Below are positions 35,896-45,712 of a stretch of DNA of 64,000 nt, piece after piece. Positions within the stretch are counted from its first letter, which is position 1; every line of letters begins with the position of its first letter. Below the pieces are notes generated by a model. It saw nothing but the letters and a program-made list of their open reading frames with translations, had not been told where the DNA came from and searched no databases. The DNA is taken from assembly GCF_004402015.1 (NCBI RefSeq), contig NZ_SOPW01000006.1:62001-126000 (forward strand), in the 5' to 3' direction. This stretch comes from Filobacillus milosensis. Its GTDB lineage: Bacteria > Bacillota > Bacilli > Bacillales > Alkalibacillaceae. The translations under genes were made by a program, and so were the position numbers.

Positions 35896-36135
35896 CTACT
35901 TTAAATATTTAGTATATTTTTTACTTAATGTATCAAATGCTTGATAATCTTTTTGATCAATTGCTTGATTGATTTGTTCTTCTAAAGCGTCTTTATTCCA
36001 CTTGAACACTAATTCATCTAGCACTAGGCGTGCCGCTAATTTAATTTCATACGGGACTTCTTTCTTCGCTTTAATGGCTACCCGTTTTGGAAATTGATAT
36101 CTAATGAGCACATAAGAGGTTACTTGTTTTTTCAT
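35896..36135 (-). CDS. IDEAL-domain small protein
   Basis: 79 residues. The C-terminal half (AARLVLDELVFKWNKDALEEQINQAIDQKDYQAFDTLSKKYTKY) is an IDEAL domain, a roughly 37-residue helical module in Firmicutes proteins such as YpiB and in ComK-MecA adaptor-like factors. The first 35 residues (VTSYVLIRYQFPKRVAIKAKK) look like a short beta segment. SD GGGGGAAA precedes the ATG. Function unknown. Confidence 0.75.
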   Translation of the reverse strand: MKKQVTSYVLIRYQFPKRVAIKAKKEVPYEIKLAARLVLDELVFKWNKDALEEQINQAIDQKDYQAFDTLSKKYTKYLK

Positions 36136-36321
36136 CTTTTTTCCCCCTTACTCCCTTTTTTCTATTATAATAAAAAATCAGAAAAAATTGCAACAATATT
36201 CAGAAAATATGCGAAAAAATTTATTAGAAATAGCTGGAAGGGTAAATGTCTAGGCGATAGTCTTTACTTATATATAAATATTAACTAATAATCTTGTGAC
36301 AATATTATTCTATTTTAAAAT

Positions 36322-36353
36322 AAAAAAACCCCTGACATGAATTCATGTCAGGG
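36322..36353 (-). terminator. Terminator of the acidic secreted-protein gene
   Basis: A perfect 24-bp palindrome (36330-36353, CCCTGACATG arms around AATT) followed by seven U on the minus strand. The rest of the gap 36136-36415 is AT-rich and I see no gene in it. Confidence 0.85.
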
Positions 36354-36415
36354 AAAGCCTCTTGTTGGGAGAGAGGTGTATATATGAACTTCGCTAAGAA
36401 GCGAAGAGTTCAACA

Positions 36416-37609
36416 TTATCGATTGTTAGGGCCTTTTCCATTACCCTTCCCTTTGCCAGGGTTATTATCTTTACCCTTAGCTTTACCAGCTTTTTCTTGG
36501 GCCTTATCTTTGCCAAATGATGCTTTAGTGTTACCTTTTGCCGATGCTTCTACTTCAAAGTTTTCTTCGCGATCTCTTTCAACGCGAACTTCTGTATCAT
36601 TTTCTTGATCAACTTCTACAGTTGTATCTTCTTCTACAGTATTTTCTTCATCAGAACCTTCTTCTGTTGTTTCTTCCTCATCTGTTTCTTCAGTATTTTC
36701 TTCTGTAGAGTCATTTTCTGTTGTTTCTTCTTCAGTATCAGTAGACTCTTCAGTTTCTTCATCTTCACTAGGTTGTTCTTCAGTTTCATCTTTGAATTCA
36801 TCAGTGATTTCATTTAGCTGTGCATAAAGATCTGATAAATCATCATATTTAGCTTCTAAACGATCTAAAGAACGCTCAATGTTACGCTTTAATGCTTTTT
36901 TAGCCATTGGGTTCTTTACTTTTTCCATGTTCAAAGCAAGTGAAATTACATTCTGACCAACAACTTTAGCTTCTTCCTCTTCTTCGTTACCTTCATCATC
37001 TTCTACTGTTTCTTCCTCATCAGTAGAATCTTCGTCTGTACTTTCTTCTTCGTCAGTTTCTTCAGTATCTTCCTCTGAGTCTTCTTCAGTTCCCTCTTCT
37101 TCAGAGTTTTCCTCTTCAGTGGATTCTTCGTCAGTTGACTCTTCTTCGTTTGTTTCTTCGTCAGTCTGTGATTCTTCAGCTTCGTCTAATACAGTAAGAG
37201 CTTCTTCAACAATCACATTAGCTTCTTCTTCGTTACCTTCAGCGTATAACGCTTCAGCTTCTTCAATTTGCTGTAAAGACCAATCTAATAGCATTTGAAG
37301 ACGTTCAGTATCTTCTTCTTCAAGTGCTAACGTTAACTGTTGAGAAACTTGTGTATAATACGAGAATAATTTTGACTCTAAAGTCGTTTCTTCAGTTACT
37401 TCCACTTCATTCATGCTTTTGTCTTCTTCAGAAGTGCTGTCTGTTTCAGTTGTTTCATCAGTTGTATCTACTGAACCTTCTTCAACAACAACTTCTTCTG
37501 TTTGTTCTTGTTCCTCATGTTCATCTGCAGCAACACCTAAAGGAGCTAATACCATAGATGCTGTTAAAGTAGCTGCTGATAAAGAGTTGATTACTGTTCT
37601 GCGTTTCAT
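36416..37609 (-). CDS. Highly acidic secreted protein, DUF5667-like
   Basis: 397 residues. Signal peptide ([28 protein letters not shown]) cleaved near AA-DE. The mature chain alternates two helical modules ([40 protein letters not shown] near 95-135; [35 protein letters not shown] near 240-275) with long Glu/Asp/Thr/Ser tracts, and ends in a basic Gly/Lys/Pro tail ([19 protein letters not shown]). The helical part resembles DUF5667. Start at 37609 is 5 bases from GAGGTG. Extreme acidity suggests a wall or matrix protein in a salty habitat. Confidence 0.7.
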   Translation of the reverse strand: MKRRTVINSLSAATLTASMVLAPLGVAADEHEEQEQTEEVVVEEGSVDTTDETTETDSTSEEDKSMNEVEVTEETTLESKLFSYYTQVSQQLTLALEEEDTERLQMLLDWSLQQIEEAEALYAEGNEEEANVIVEEALTVLDEAEESQTDEETNEEESTDEESTEEENSEEEGTEEDSEEDTEETDEEESTDEDSTDEEETVEDDEGNEEEEEAKVVGQNVISLALNMEKVKNPMAKKALKRNIERSLDRLEAKYDDLSDLYAQLNEITDEFKDETEEQPSEDEETEESTDTEEETTENDSTEENTEETDEEETTEEGSDEENTVEEDTTVEVDQENDTEVRVERDREENFEVEASAKGNTKASFGKDKAQEKAGKAKGKDNNPGKGKGNGKGPNNR

Positions 37610-37709
37610 TCGATCACCTCTTCTGTTATTTTCACTCATAAACTACGAAAGTAAGGTGATCATTTTTGGGGGTTTTTTAAATAAAAAATAAAAAAATTGT
37701 CTAAATATT

Positions 37710-37736
37710 AAAAAGAAGCCCGTTATGACGAGCTTC
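37710..37736 (-). terminator. Terminator of the wrbA-like gene
   Basis: 9-bp stem GAAGCTCGT/ACGGGCTTC then U run on the minus strand, 11 bases after the stop codon. Confidence 0.8.
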
Positions 37737-37747
37737 TCAACATTCAA

Positions 37748-38344
37748 TTAATCTGATATTTTTTTAGTAATTTCGTAAGTCCTTTTTGCTTGATGCTCTA
37801 CAGCTTTTTGTATATCATCTTGAATATTTCCTTCACCATCTACTGTGGCACTTGTACCATAAGGGTTTCCGCCTGAACCAAAAATCACTTCATCTGTATA
37901 GCCGGGTCCAGCAATAATCACACCCCAGTGGAACATGGATGTATAAAAGTTAGCAAGTGTTTGTTCTTGTCCACCATGAGGGTTTTGAGCAGAAGTCATC
38001 GCACTACATACTTTATTAACTAATTTCCCTTCAGCCCATAGTCCTCCGCACATATCCATAAATTGTTTAACCTGAGCTGGTACGTTACCAAACCTTGTTG
38101 GAATACTGAACATAAATCCATCAGCCCAATCCAGATCTTCCGGAGTTGCTTCTGGAACATATTTTGTTGCTTCATAATGTTTTTTCCATGCTGGATTTTG
38201 CTCTATTGCACTTTCTGGAGCTGTCTCAGGAACTTTTATTAATTTCACTTCAGCCCCTGCTTCTTTCATTGCCGCTTCAGCCCATTGTGCCATCTGATAA
38301 TTGGCACCAGTTGAACTATAATAAAAAATTGCCATTTTCGTCAT
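37748..38344 (-). CDS. WrbA-like NAD(P)H:quinone oxidoreductase
   Basis: 198 residues, the usual WrbA length. FMN-phosphate loop YYSSTGANYQMAQ near 9-21, FSIPTRFGNVPAQVKQFMD near 85-103, and AQNPHGGQEQTLANFYTSMFHWGVII near 123-148 define the family. These flavodoxin-fold enzymes reduce quinones by two electrons and protect against redox stress. Transcribed alone. Confidence 0.88.
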   Translation of the reverse strand: MTKMAIFYYSSTGANYQMAQWAEAAMKEAGAEVKLIKVPETAPESAIEQNPAWKKHYEATKYVPEATPEDLDWADGFMFSIPTRFGNVPAQVKQFMDMCGGLWAEGKLVNKVCSAMTSAQNPHGGQEQTLANFYTSMFHWGVIIAGPGYTDEVIFGSGGNPYGTSATVDGEGNIQDDIQKAVEHQAKRTYEITKKISD

Positions 38345-38404
38345 CTAATCACTCCTTCTTTAAAGATACATTATTAAATTTTCCCTAATCACCAAATAAA
38401 TAAT

Positions 38405-38436
38405 CAAAAAAAAGCACGTTGATTTAATCAACGTGC
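38405..38436 (-). terminator. Terminator of the chrA-azlCD-GNAT operon
   Basis: 11-bp perfect stem AGCACGTTGAT/ATCAACGTGCT with eight U on the minus strand. Confidence 0.9.
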
Positions 38437-38445
38437 TCCTTCACT

Positions 38446-38994
38446 TTATTTAGATGTAACCATTAACTCTTCTGCTAAAAACTCTATGTTATTCCATCCG
38501 TATGCTGTTTCTTCATATGTGCCATCACCAATCGTGACATTTTCAGCTTCAACCTTTTTAGCACCATATTTAACATAAAAATCACCGTATGGATTATTAG
38601 TTAGAATCCAGACTAATAGAGAATAATACCCATCAGATAAACACTGAGTTACAAACTTCTTAAATAGTTTATAACCGATTTTTTGTCCTTGAAACTCCTC
38701 TAGAACATAAATATCATAGATTTCAGCTTCATAATCAAAATTATCCGTTCTTTCTTTACCACCTGATATGAAGCCAACAATTTCTCCACGCTCATCCTCT
38801 GCTACGTACACATATTGTTTGACCTTACTTGAGGACAGTGTCGTCTCCCACATAATCGTTCGGTGTTCAATATTCATGACTCGTTTTAAATCCTTCTCTG
38901 CAATTAATGGTTCATAAGTAGATTTCCACGTTTGATCATGGATTCCTGCGATCTGTTTAGCATCATCTAAAGTAGCTGCTCTTACGTTTATCAT
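38446..38994 (-). CDS. GNAT family N-acetyltransferase
   Basis: 182 residues. N-terminal INVRAATLDDAKQIAGIHDQTWKSTYEPLI and the acetyl-CoA motif VLEEFQGQKIGYKLFKKFV, followed by LVWILTNNPYGDFYVKYGAKKV, are typical. The substrate cannot be read from the sequence. Last gene of the run that starts at chrA (18 bases after azlD). Confidence 0.85.
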   Translation of the reverse strand: MINVRAATLDDAKQIAGIHDQTWKSTYEPLIAEKDLKRVMNIEHRTIMWETTLSSSKVKQYVYVAEDERGEIVGFISGGKERTDNFDYEAEIYDIYVLEEFQGQKIGYKLFKKFVTQCLSDGYYSLLVWILTNNPYGDFYVKYGAKKVEAENVTIGDGTYEETAYGWNNIEFLAEELMVTSK

Positions 38995-39012
38995 CGTACC
39001 CCTACTTTCTAT

Positions 39013-39309
39013 TTACATAGTTAATAAGTAAACCGTTAGAATAGAACCGATGACGGCAAAAATAACATTTATATTGGTTAATGCAATAACTGCTGCAACC
39101 ACACCACCAGCAATACCTACTAACGGTTGTTTTGGAAAAACATCAATCATAATACCTGGGAAAATCAATGCCCCTAATGCAGCAAATGGAATCGCATTAA
39201 GCCATCGATTGACCCAAGGTTTAAATGTCGATTGTTTCATCAAAAATGCTGGAAGGAACCTAGGAACCATGGTAACAATAGCCATACCAATAATGGTTAA
39301 CATAATCAT
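39013..39309 (-). CDS. azlD: AzlD family branched-chain amino acid exporter subunit
   Basis: 98 residues, four membrane helices, with the family segment MVPRFLPAFLMKQSTFKPWVNRWLNAIPFAALGAL. It overlaps azlC by 4 bases (ATGA-type coupling). AzlC and AzlD together export branched-chain amino acids or analogues. Confidence 0.9.
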   Translation of the reverse strand: MIMLTIIGMAIVTMVPRFLPAFLMKQSTFKPWVNRWLNAIPFAALGALIFPGIMIDVFPKQPLVGIAGGVVAAVIALTNINVIFAVIGSILTVYLLTM

Positions 39310-40046
39310 GATTCATCTTCCTCCTTCAATAGGAATACCCCTAAAAAACTACCGATAATCGTTGATATGACAATTGCCCAGCCTTTAGAAACAGATAGCA
39401 CTTCCATAAATATAAAATTCAACCCCATACTAAATACAGCAATGGCACCTAATCGCCACTCTTTCTTTATAGACGGAACAAGAAGACCTATAAACATGGC
39501 ATACAATGCAATCCCCATACTTTCACTTAGAGCCTGAGGTATTACTTCCCCTAATAATGCTCCAGCCAGGCTGCCAGATATCCACCCTACATAAGCAAAT
39601 AAAATTAAAGATAAATAGAAGTATGTTCCATATTGATGTTTTGCTTGATTGCTATGTAATGATGAAACAGCAAAAGTTTCATCAGTTAAACCCAATGAAA
39701 GTGGGAATCTCCACCTTAATGGAAATGCTTTTGTCGTATTCATGAATGACATGCTCATTATGAAATGCCTAAAATTTAATACAAATGTTGCTATGACGAT
39801 TTCAACAAACATGGCTCCTGCTGAAAACATTCCTGCGGCCATAAATTGAGCAGCACCAGCAAACACCAGCACACTCATCATCGTTGTTTCAAAAGTGGAT
39901 AAGCCTGACTCTTTAGCTAATACGCCATAGGCTACCGCAATTGGCAAGTAACCTAAGAAAATAGGTAAACCTGCCACTAATCCTTTTTTTATAGCTTCTT
40001 TTCTGCCAAATTGGTCTGCCGAAGTCATTGTTTGAGCATGATCCAT
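39306..40046 (-). CDS. azlC: AzlC family branched-chain amino acid exporter subunit
   Basis: 246 residues, 5-6 membrane helices, with KKGLVAGLPIFLGYLPIAVAYGVLAKESGLS and AQFMAAGMF, both typical of AzlC/YgaZ. It lies 21 bases after the BtuF-like gene and is coupled to azlD. Confidence 0.9.
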   Translation of the reverse strand: MDHAQTMTSADQFGRKEAIKKGLVAGLPIFLGYLPIAVAYGVLAKESGLSTFETTMMSVLVFAGAAQFMAAGMFSAGAMFVEIVIATFVLNFRHFIMSMSFMNTTKAFPLRWRFPLSLGLTDETFAVSSLHSNQAKHQYGTYFYLSLILFAYVGWISGSLAGALLGEVIPQALSESMGIALYAMFIGLLVPSIKKEWRLGAIAVFSMGLNFIFMEVLSVSKGWAIVISTIIGSFLGVFLLKEEDES

Positions 40047-40067
40047 CCTGTTACCTTCTTTCTTTGA

Positions 40068-40853
40068 CTATACTTCTGGATAGTGTGTTGGATGTAATAT
40101 ATAAGCTAACTTTTTAAGACCTTCTAATAATCTAGGTGAAGGACGGCAATAAAGATATTCTTCTAAAACATGAATCTTGTTCTTCTTAATAGCATTAATT
40201 TCCTCAGACCCTTCACGTTTACGAATTAAATCTGGGTTCATTTTTTTCTCTTGAACTCCAACCCATACCATACATATTTCATCTGGGTTTTGTTTGATCA
40301 CTTCATCCCATTCGGTTTGAACGCTTGCTTGGTCGATATGGCTAAACACGTTTTCAGCGCCTGCTAATTTACTAATATAAGTGAGCCAATTTTGGCCACC
40401 GGGTGTAAAGATTGGTTTCGGCCACCATTCCCAATATATTTTTTTTGGGTCTGCAATATTATTAGAAATTTTACGATAATCGTTTAATGTTTGATAATAT
40501 ACACCATAAACTTGTTGCGCTTTTTCCTCACAACCAGTATGTTTTCCTACAGTTAGAATATCTTCTGCAATCTCATCTAATGAGTTAGGGTTTAAAATAA
40601 TGTAAGGTAGCCCTTCTTCTTCTAACTTTTCAATATTTTTCTCCATCCCTGGAACACTTAATGAAGCTAATACTAAATCTGGTTTCAACTTGACAACTTT
40701 TTCTACTTCAATATTTAAATCCCGACCAACCTTTGGTAGCTGTTCAACGTCTTTAGGCCAATCCGAATCATTATCCACACCAACAACCTGGTCCATTATG
40801 TCTAAATAAGCCAAGATCTCTGTATTACTTGGGCATAGTGAAACAATTCTCAC
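40068..40853 (-). CDS. BtuF-like substrate-binding protein without signal peptide
   Basis: 261 residues. The helical-backbone substrate-binding fold of cobalamin/ferric-siderophore proteins: RIVSLCPSNTEILAYL, VVGVDNDSDWP, LKPDLVLASLS, and the central EWWPKPIFTPGGQNWLTYISKLAGAENVF. No signal peptide or lipobox is visible, so unlike BtuF it should stay in the cytoplasm. GTG at 40853 follows AAGGGTGA at correct spacing; an earlier GTG at 40862 overlaps the SD. Encoded between chrA (12-base gap) and azlC. Ligand unknown. Confidence 0.75.
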   Translation of the reverse strand: MRIVSLCPSNTEILAYLDIMDQVVGVDNDSDWPKDVEQLPKVGRDLNIEVEKVVKLKPDLVLASLSVPGMEKNIEKLEEEGLPYIILNPNSLDEIAEDILTVGKHTGCEEKAQQVYGVYYQTLNDYRKISNNIADPKKIYWEWWPKPIFTPGGQNWLTYISKLAGAENVFSHIDQASVQTEWDEVIKQNPDEICMVWVGVQEKKMNPDLIRKREGSEEINAIKKNKIHVLEEYLYCRPSPRLLEGLKKLAYILHPTHYPEV

Positions 40854-40865
40854 GATTATCACCCT

Positions 40866-42053
40866 TTAACTAAATAGTTGAATAAGCACATAAAGCAAAA
40901 CAGTAATGATAACTACTAACCAAGCTGGTTTTTGCCAGAACTGCAGTAAACTAAAACCAACTAATGCCACAGCAAAATCAACGCCATCTGTTACCGCACT
41001 TGTAAATATAGGGTCATAAAATGCTGCAACTAAAATACCTACTACAGCAGCATTCACACCAATTAATGCTGCACGGACCGCCTTAAATTGACTAATAGAC
41101 TTCCAGAAAGGCAGAATACCAACCAATAATAAGAATGATGGTAAAAATATGCCTAAGGTTGCAATTACAGCTCCTGGCAGAGCGGCCGCTACTTGCCCTA
41201 AATAACTTGAGAATGTAAATAAAGGTCCAGGAATGGCTTGTGCAGCACCATATCCTGCTAAGAACATTTCTTCAGATAAAAACCCACTCGGTACAAGTTC
41301 ACGTTCTAATAAAGGTAAAACGACATGCCCACCTCCAAAAACAAGTGAACCCACTCGATAAAAAATATCAAACAGATGAATATAGACATGATCGACGGTA
41401 CGGCTTATAACAGGTAATGCCACTAACAAAATAAAAAATAACGATATGCTGAAAATACCGACAGTCTTTGATAAATTTAAAGTTAAACTTGTTTGAGTAT
41501 CCAGTTCTTTATGTTTAAATGCTATATAGCCTGCTGATGCGGCTAATATAATGACAATAATCTGTGTTGAAGCAAATGGAAACAACAATAATACAGCTGC
41601 AGCGGAAATAGCGAATGCAATCCTCGGCAAATCGGGTGTTAATTTTTTACCCATATTCAAAATCGCATGGGCAACAACAGCTACTGCAACTACTTTTAAT
41701 GCCGCTATAAATGTCGAATCCGTGACGTCCGCTTGGACAATAAACATGGCAAAAAGAATTAAAGCTATGACAGACGGCAAAGTAAAACCAATCCAAGCTA
41801 AAATCCCGCCAATTATGCCTCCACGAAGCATGCCAATAGATATACCAACTTGAGAACTTGCGGGTCCAGGTAAGAACTGACACAATGCAATTAAGTCAGC
41901 ATATGTTTTATCATCCAGCCACTTCTTACGCTTAATATATTCTTCTTGAAAATAAGCCAGGTGGGCAACTGGACCACCAAATGATGTTAAACCTAGACGC
42001 GTTGCTACGAATAAAATTTCTAAGTAATGTTTGAATGAATGCAATATTGTCAT
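40866..42053 (-). CDS. chrA: ChrA-type chromate transporter, two-domain
   Basis: 395 residues with two homologous CHR halves: the first with LGLTSFGGPVAHLAYFQEEYI and PGPASSQVGI, the second with GSLVFGGGHVVLPLLERE and AIPGPLFTFSSYLG. About 11 membrane helices. Long-chain CHR proteins expel chromate, sometimes with sulfate as counter-ion. The SD (GAGTTAGG) is weak. First gene of the unit chrA-BtuF-like-azlC-azlD-GNAT. Confidence 0.9.
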   Translation of the reverse strand: MTILHSFKHYLEILFVATRLGLTSFGGPVAHLAYFQEEYIKRKKWLDDKTYADLIALCQFLPGPASSQVGISIGMLRGGIIGGILAWIGFTLPSVIALILFAMFIVQADVTDSTFIAALKVVAVAVVAHAILNMGKKLTPDLPRIAFAISAAAVLLLFPFASTQIIVIILAASAGYIAFKHKELDTQTSLTLNLSKTVGIFSISLFFILLVALPVISRTVDHVYIHLFDIFYRVGSLVFGGGHVVLPLLERELVPSGFLSEEMFLAGYGAAQAIPGPLFTFSSYLGQVAAALPGAVIATLGIFLPSFLLLVGILPFWKSISQFKAVRAALIGVNAAVVGILVAAFYDPIFTSAVTDGVDFAVALVGFSLLQFWQKPAWLVVIITVLLYVLIQLFS

Positions 42054-42075
42054 CCTAACTCATTTATTTTTTCAA

Positions 42076-42110
42076 ATAAAAAGGAACTGTTTTTAATAAA
42101 ACAGTCCCTT
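42076..42110 (-). terminator. Terminator of the chemoreceptor gene
   Basis: 13-position stem with one mismatch (AAGGAACTGTTTT/AAAACAGTCCCTT) just after the gene end; A-rich + strand flank gives U run on the minus strand. Confidence 0.75.
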
Positions 42111-42123
42111 TCATTTTATCATA

Positions 42124-43911
42124 TTATATTTTGAATTGTTTAACCTGCGTATTTAATTTTTCTGCTAAATTATTCAATTCTTCTGCGGCTCTGGAGACTT
42201 CTTCCATAGAACTATTGGCTTCTTCAACTGTTGCGGCTGTCTCTTCGATTCCTGCAGCTGACTCTTCTGAAATTGACGCAATTTCTTCAACCGACTGATT
42301 CATTTGAACACTGTCATCCATTACATCTTTCAAGCTAGAGGAAATCTCTTGAACTTTACCTGTGACTTGGTTAACTGATTCATTAATCTGATCAAATGTC
42401 TCTTGGGTACTCTTCATTTGTTCAGTCCCTTGTTCAACCTCATCATAGCCTGTTTCTAGGGATTGAGTCACATTAGCTGATTCAGATTGAATATTACCTA
42501 CAATTTTTGTAATGTCGCCGACAGAATTTGAAACTTGTTCAGCTAATTTTCTAACTTCATCTGCAACGACAGCAAACCCTTTACCATGTTCACCGGCACG
42601 AGCCGCTTCAATGGCAGCATTTAAAGCTAACAAATTCGTTTGTTCTGCAATGTCTTGTATGACTTCAACTAATTTAGAAATTTCTTTTGATTGTTGATCC
42701 AAACCTTTAACTTTCGTAACTGCTTTTTCAACAATCTGATGAATGCGTTTCATCTGTTCTGTTGAAGCAACCATCTTACTGCGCCCTTCTTCAGTTAAAG
42801 ATAAAACTGAATCTGATTCCTGAGCCACATTCTCACCATTTTCATAAGAGTTTTTAACTTTATGTAAAAACCCTTCCATCATTTCAGAAATATTCGAAGC
42901 ACTTTGAGCCTGGTTTTCTGAGCCAGAAGATAACTCTTGCATTGTTGATGCAATTTGTTCACTACCTTCACGAACTTCATTAGACGATTGAGTTAATTGT
43001 TGGCTCTGACTAGAAACAGATTGAGACGCATCTGTAACATCCGACAATATTTTAGATAAATTAACTTTCATTGAATTTAAGGATTCTGATAAACGTCCAA
43101 TTTCATCTTTACCTTTATATTCAAGATTATTAACCGTTAAATCACCCTTAGCAATGACATCCGCCATTTCGACCGCTTTATTGATGTTCTTTCTGACGTT
43201 ACGACTAATAAAGAATAATAAAATGATAGAAATTAGAGTTGCAACTAAAATTCCAATACCAATTGCAGAAACAACCTGTGCAAAGGATTCTTTCGTATTG
43301 TTATAAGCTAAGTCATACTCTGCTACGACCGATTCCCTTAATTCATTTAATAAAACTTGAGTATCTTCTCTTACTGCTGCAAGCTGAGATCGAGCCGAAG
43401 CTGCTGCTGAATCATCCCTGGCTGATATTGCCGGTATTATTTCGTCATTAAAGAATTGATTTAACTCTGCATTATTGGCAGAAATTTGATTCATTAATTC
43501 TAATTGACCACCTTCTAAACGAGGTCTGACCATGTTTTCTAATTCTACAAAACGTTCATCTAAAGTTGCGAAATCCTCTCGATAACTATTTGATTTATAT
43601 TCTATATAATCTACCACGATCAAATCTTTTTGTAAGAAAACTGAGTTCATTTCGTCAATTAAAATGGCACGTTCACTGCGACGATCCTGTGCATCAACTT
43701 GTTCATCCGCTTGTTGTAAACTCCAAAACACTGCCCCCGTAGCAGCTAAAAATAAAATAATAGTAATAACTGATACGAGTCCATATTTTTTACCAATACT
43801 TAAATTTCGCCATAATGAATATTTCTCTTTTGTCTTTTTTTCTCTCTTAGGCTTAATCTTTACTTTCTCTTTCTTGTTTTTCTTAAAGAGTTTTTTCAAA
43901 ATTTCCCCCAC
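42124..43911 (-). CDS. Methyl-accepting chemotaxis protein
   Basis: 595 residues. Very basic N-terminus, TM1 about 43-68, a four-helix sensor domain (about 70-210), TM2 about 214-236, a HAMP domain, and a long cytoplasmic signalling coiled coil with the invariant hairpin tip [20 protein letters not shown] / [14 protein letters not shown]. Conserved Glu/Gln methylation-type sites are present in the flanking helices. The ligand is unknown. Monocistronic. Confidence 0.95.
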   Translation of the reverse strand: MGEILKKLFKKNKKEKVKIKPKREKKTKEKYSLWRNLSIGKKYGLVSVITIILFLAATGAVFWSLQQADEQVDAQDRRSERAILIDEMNSVFLQKDLIVVDYIEYKSNSYREDFATLDERFVELENMVRPRLEGGQLELMNQISANNAELNQFFNDEIIPAISARDDSAAASARSQLAAVREDTQVLLNELRESVVAEYDLAYNNTKESFAQVVSAIGIGILVATLISIILLFFISRNVRKNINKAVEMADVIAKGDLTVNNLEYKGKDEIGRLSESLNSMKVNLSKILSDVTDASQSVSSQSQQLTQSSNEVREGSEQIASTMQELSSGSENQAQSASNISEMMEGFLHKVKNSYENGENVAQESDSVLSLTEEGRSKMVASTEQMKRIHQIVEKAVTKVKGLDQQSKEISKLVEVIQDIAEQTNLLALNAAIEAARAGEHGKGFAVVADEVRKLAEQVSNSVGDITKIVGNIQSESANVTQSLETGYDEVEQGTEQMKSTQETFDQINESVNQVTGKVQEISSSLKDVMDDSVQMNQSVEEIASISEESAAGIEETAATVEEANSSMEEVSRAAEELNNLAEKLNTQVKQFKI

Positions 43912-44037
43912 CTTTTATGTAAAAAAAACTTATAGATAAAAAGTATCACTATTTCCAACAATTCGCAATACGAATTATTTAAATTTTGTAACATTTTGAG
44001 AATTTCTGACTAAATATGAGGAAAATAATAATTAATT

Positions 44038-44691
44038 TTATGATAATATTTGTAAAATGTTACCGTTGGGATCAGATATAAAAATAACTCGCTGATATCT
44101 ATCTTTGAAGATTTTATAATTTTTTGTATCTAATAAGCGATAATACTTAAAAATTTTAAAGGGTGATTGCATTTTAACAGCTTCAGTAAACTTCTTGAAT
44201 AAAACCAAATCCGGCTGATTATGACCCTTAATTATAAAGTCTTTATTCGTATTTAATTTTTGCCTTGAACGATGGAGGCTTGTTTTAATTGATTCATTAC
44301 TTACCCTAAACATGTCAGCAATTTCTTGAGATGTATATTGAAATACATCTTTCAAAGTGACTAACATAGCTTGATGAAGAGGAAGAACAGAACATAAAAT
44401 TTCCAATAAAGAATCCCACTCATATGATTGATCTATCGTAGCTATTAATTCTGCTTGGTCAGTGAACGTTTCTTTTTGTTTTCGTTTTCCATCGATCAAT
44501 AGATTTCTAGCCATTGTAAATAAAAAGGATTCATTCATCTCTTTATCAGGGTCATCTTGCTTAAGTTTAATGTATTTAATTAATGTTTCTTGAACTAGAT
44601 CTTCTGCTTCCCACTTTGAAGATGTTAACGATAAGCAATAGTTATATAATTTTACAGTTAATTCTTCTAGCTTCACTTGATCAATTTGCAT
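44038..44691 (-). CDS. ECF-like sigma-70 family factor
   Basis: 217 residues. Region 2 (YCLSLTSSKWEAEDLVQETLIKYI... SFLFTMARNLLIDGKRK) and region 4 (PLHQAMLVTLKDVFQYTSQEIADMFRVSNESIKTSLHRSRQKL) are clear. A C-terminal extension of about 65 residues ends in QRVIFISDPNGNILQILS; it resembles a shortened SnoaL-like extension seen in some extracytoplasmic-function factors. No anti-sigma gene is adjacent. Its targets are unknown. Confidence 0.82.
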   Translation of the reverse strand: MQIDQVKLEELTVKLYNYCLSLTSSKWEAEDLVQETLIKYIKLKQDDPDKEMNESFLFTMARNLLIDGKRKQKETFTDQAELIATIDQSYEWDSLLEILCSVLPLHQAMLVTLKDVFQYTSQEIADMFRVSNESIKTSLHRSRQKLNTNKDFIIKGHNQPDLVLFKKFTEAVKMQSPFKIFKYYRLLDTKNYKIFKDRYQRVIFISDPNGNILQILS

Positions 44692-44784
44692 TTTAACTCC
44701 CTAAAATATTTTTATTTATATGTAACTTTTCACTCATTATATACGTTCATTAGTCGAAATAAAAATTAAGGAGAGTGTTTTTAA

Positions 44785-45168
44785 ATGTTTAAAGTAGGTG
44801 GAATATTTATTCCTGTCACAGACTTAAAGCGTTCGAAGGATTGGTACTCAGCTGTATTAGGTTTAACAAAAATTGATGAATGGCAAGAAAATGGAGAGGA
44901 TTATGGAGCAGATTTCGTATTTGAAAAGGGGACAACTCCACTCACTTTAATAAAAGTCGAGAAACCCCAACCCACAGAATTCACTGTAAAAGGAAAAGAC
45001 AAGAATGTGTATTACAATTTTGAAGTGGCTGACATAGATGAGGCATACAATCACTTTACTAAGCACGGTGTAGAAACAACAGAAATCCATGATTTTGGCC
45101 CGATGAAAGGGTTTGATTTCTTCGACCTGGACGGTAACCCATTTAGTATCGTTAGTGAAGAAGGATAA
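44785..45168 (+). CDS. VOC (glyoxalase/bleomycin-resistance) family protein
   Basis: 127 residues with two beta-alpha-beta-beta-beta repeats (VGGIFIPVTDLKRSKDWYSAVLGL; then YYNFEVADIDEAYNHFTKHGVE and DLDGNPFSIVSE). The fold binds metals in dioxygenases, lyases or drug-binding proteins; the substrate cannot be inferred. Single gene with SD AAGGAGAG. Confidence 0.85.
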   Translation: MFKVGGIFIPVTDLKRSKDWYSAVLGLTKIDEWQENGEDYGADFVFEKGTTPLTLIKVEKPQPTEFTVKGKDKNVYYNFEVADIDEAYNHFTKHGVETTEIHDFGPMKGFDFFDLDGNPFSIVSEEG

Positions 45169-45203
45169 AAAAGAAGCGCCAGGCTCTTAGCTTGGCACTT
45201 CTT
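45167..45203. terminator. Bidirectional terminator
   Basis: 14-bp stem (45171-45184 with 45190-45203) with 12 matched pairs or wobbles between the VOC gene and the convergent fasciclin gene. Confidence 0.85.
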
Positions 45204-45211
45204 AATAATCA

Positions 45212-45712
45212 TTACTTTTTAGGCAATAACACTTTGTCAATCACATGAATAACACCATTTGAAGCTTCAACATCAGCTAAAATAACATTTGCATCATTCA
45301 CCTGTGTTGGATCCAATGAAATTTTTATTTTCTTACCATTCAATGTTTTAACTTTCATGCCATCTTCTAAACTATCTGACATTATTTTACCTTCTACGAC
45401 ATGATATAGAAGAATGTCTTTCAAATCTTCTCGAGCCAACAATTCTTCTGCTGAAATATCTAATTCTTTAAGTAATGCTTCAAAAGCATCATCAGTTGGG
45501 GCAAAGACCGTAAATGGTCCCTCACCCTTCAATGTTTCAACTAAGCCTGCTTTTTCTAAAGCAGCTGCTAACGTTGTAAAGTCACCAGCCTCGACTGCAG
45601 TTTCCACAATATCTTTTTCAGTTGCTGAATGATCTTCAGCTAAAACTCCTAATGAAAAAGAACTTACAACGAGAATCGTCAACATACTGAAAATAAGCCA
45701 TTTCCATTTCAT
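45212..45712 (-). CDS. Secreted fasciclin (FAS1) domain protein
   Basis: 166 residues. Signal peptide ([25 protein letters not shown]) then a single FAS1 domain ([35 protein letters not shown]... [10 protein letters not shown]... [12 protein letters not shown]). FAS1 domains mediate adhesion outside the cell. No anchor is seen, so it is likely released or loosely held. SD AAAGGAGGAA. Confidence 0.92.
   Translation of the reverse strand: MKWKWLIFSMLTILVVSSFSLGVLAEDHSATEKDIVETAVEAGDFTTLAAALEKAGLVETLKGEGPFTVFAPTDDAFEALLKELDISAEELLAREDLKDILLYHVVEGKIMSDSLEDGMKVKTLNGKKIKISLDPTQVNDANVILADVEASNGVIHVIDKVLLPKK

Noticed and set aside
36345-37691. Several plus-strand ORFs opposite the acidic protein gene
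   Set aside because: Shadow frames of a GAA/GAT-rich gene, with no SD and a low-complexity composition.
43912-44037. Sigma-D promoter for the chemoreceptor gene
   Set aside because: A TAAA element is seen but no GCCGATAT-like -10 at about 15 bp.
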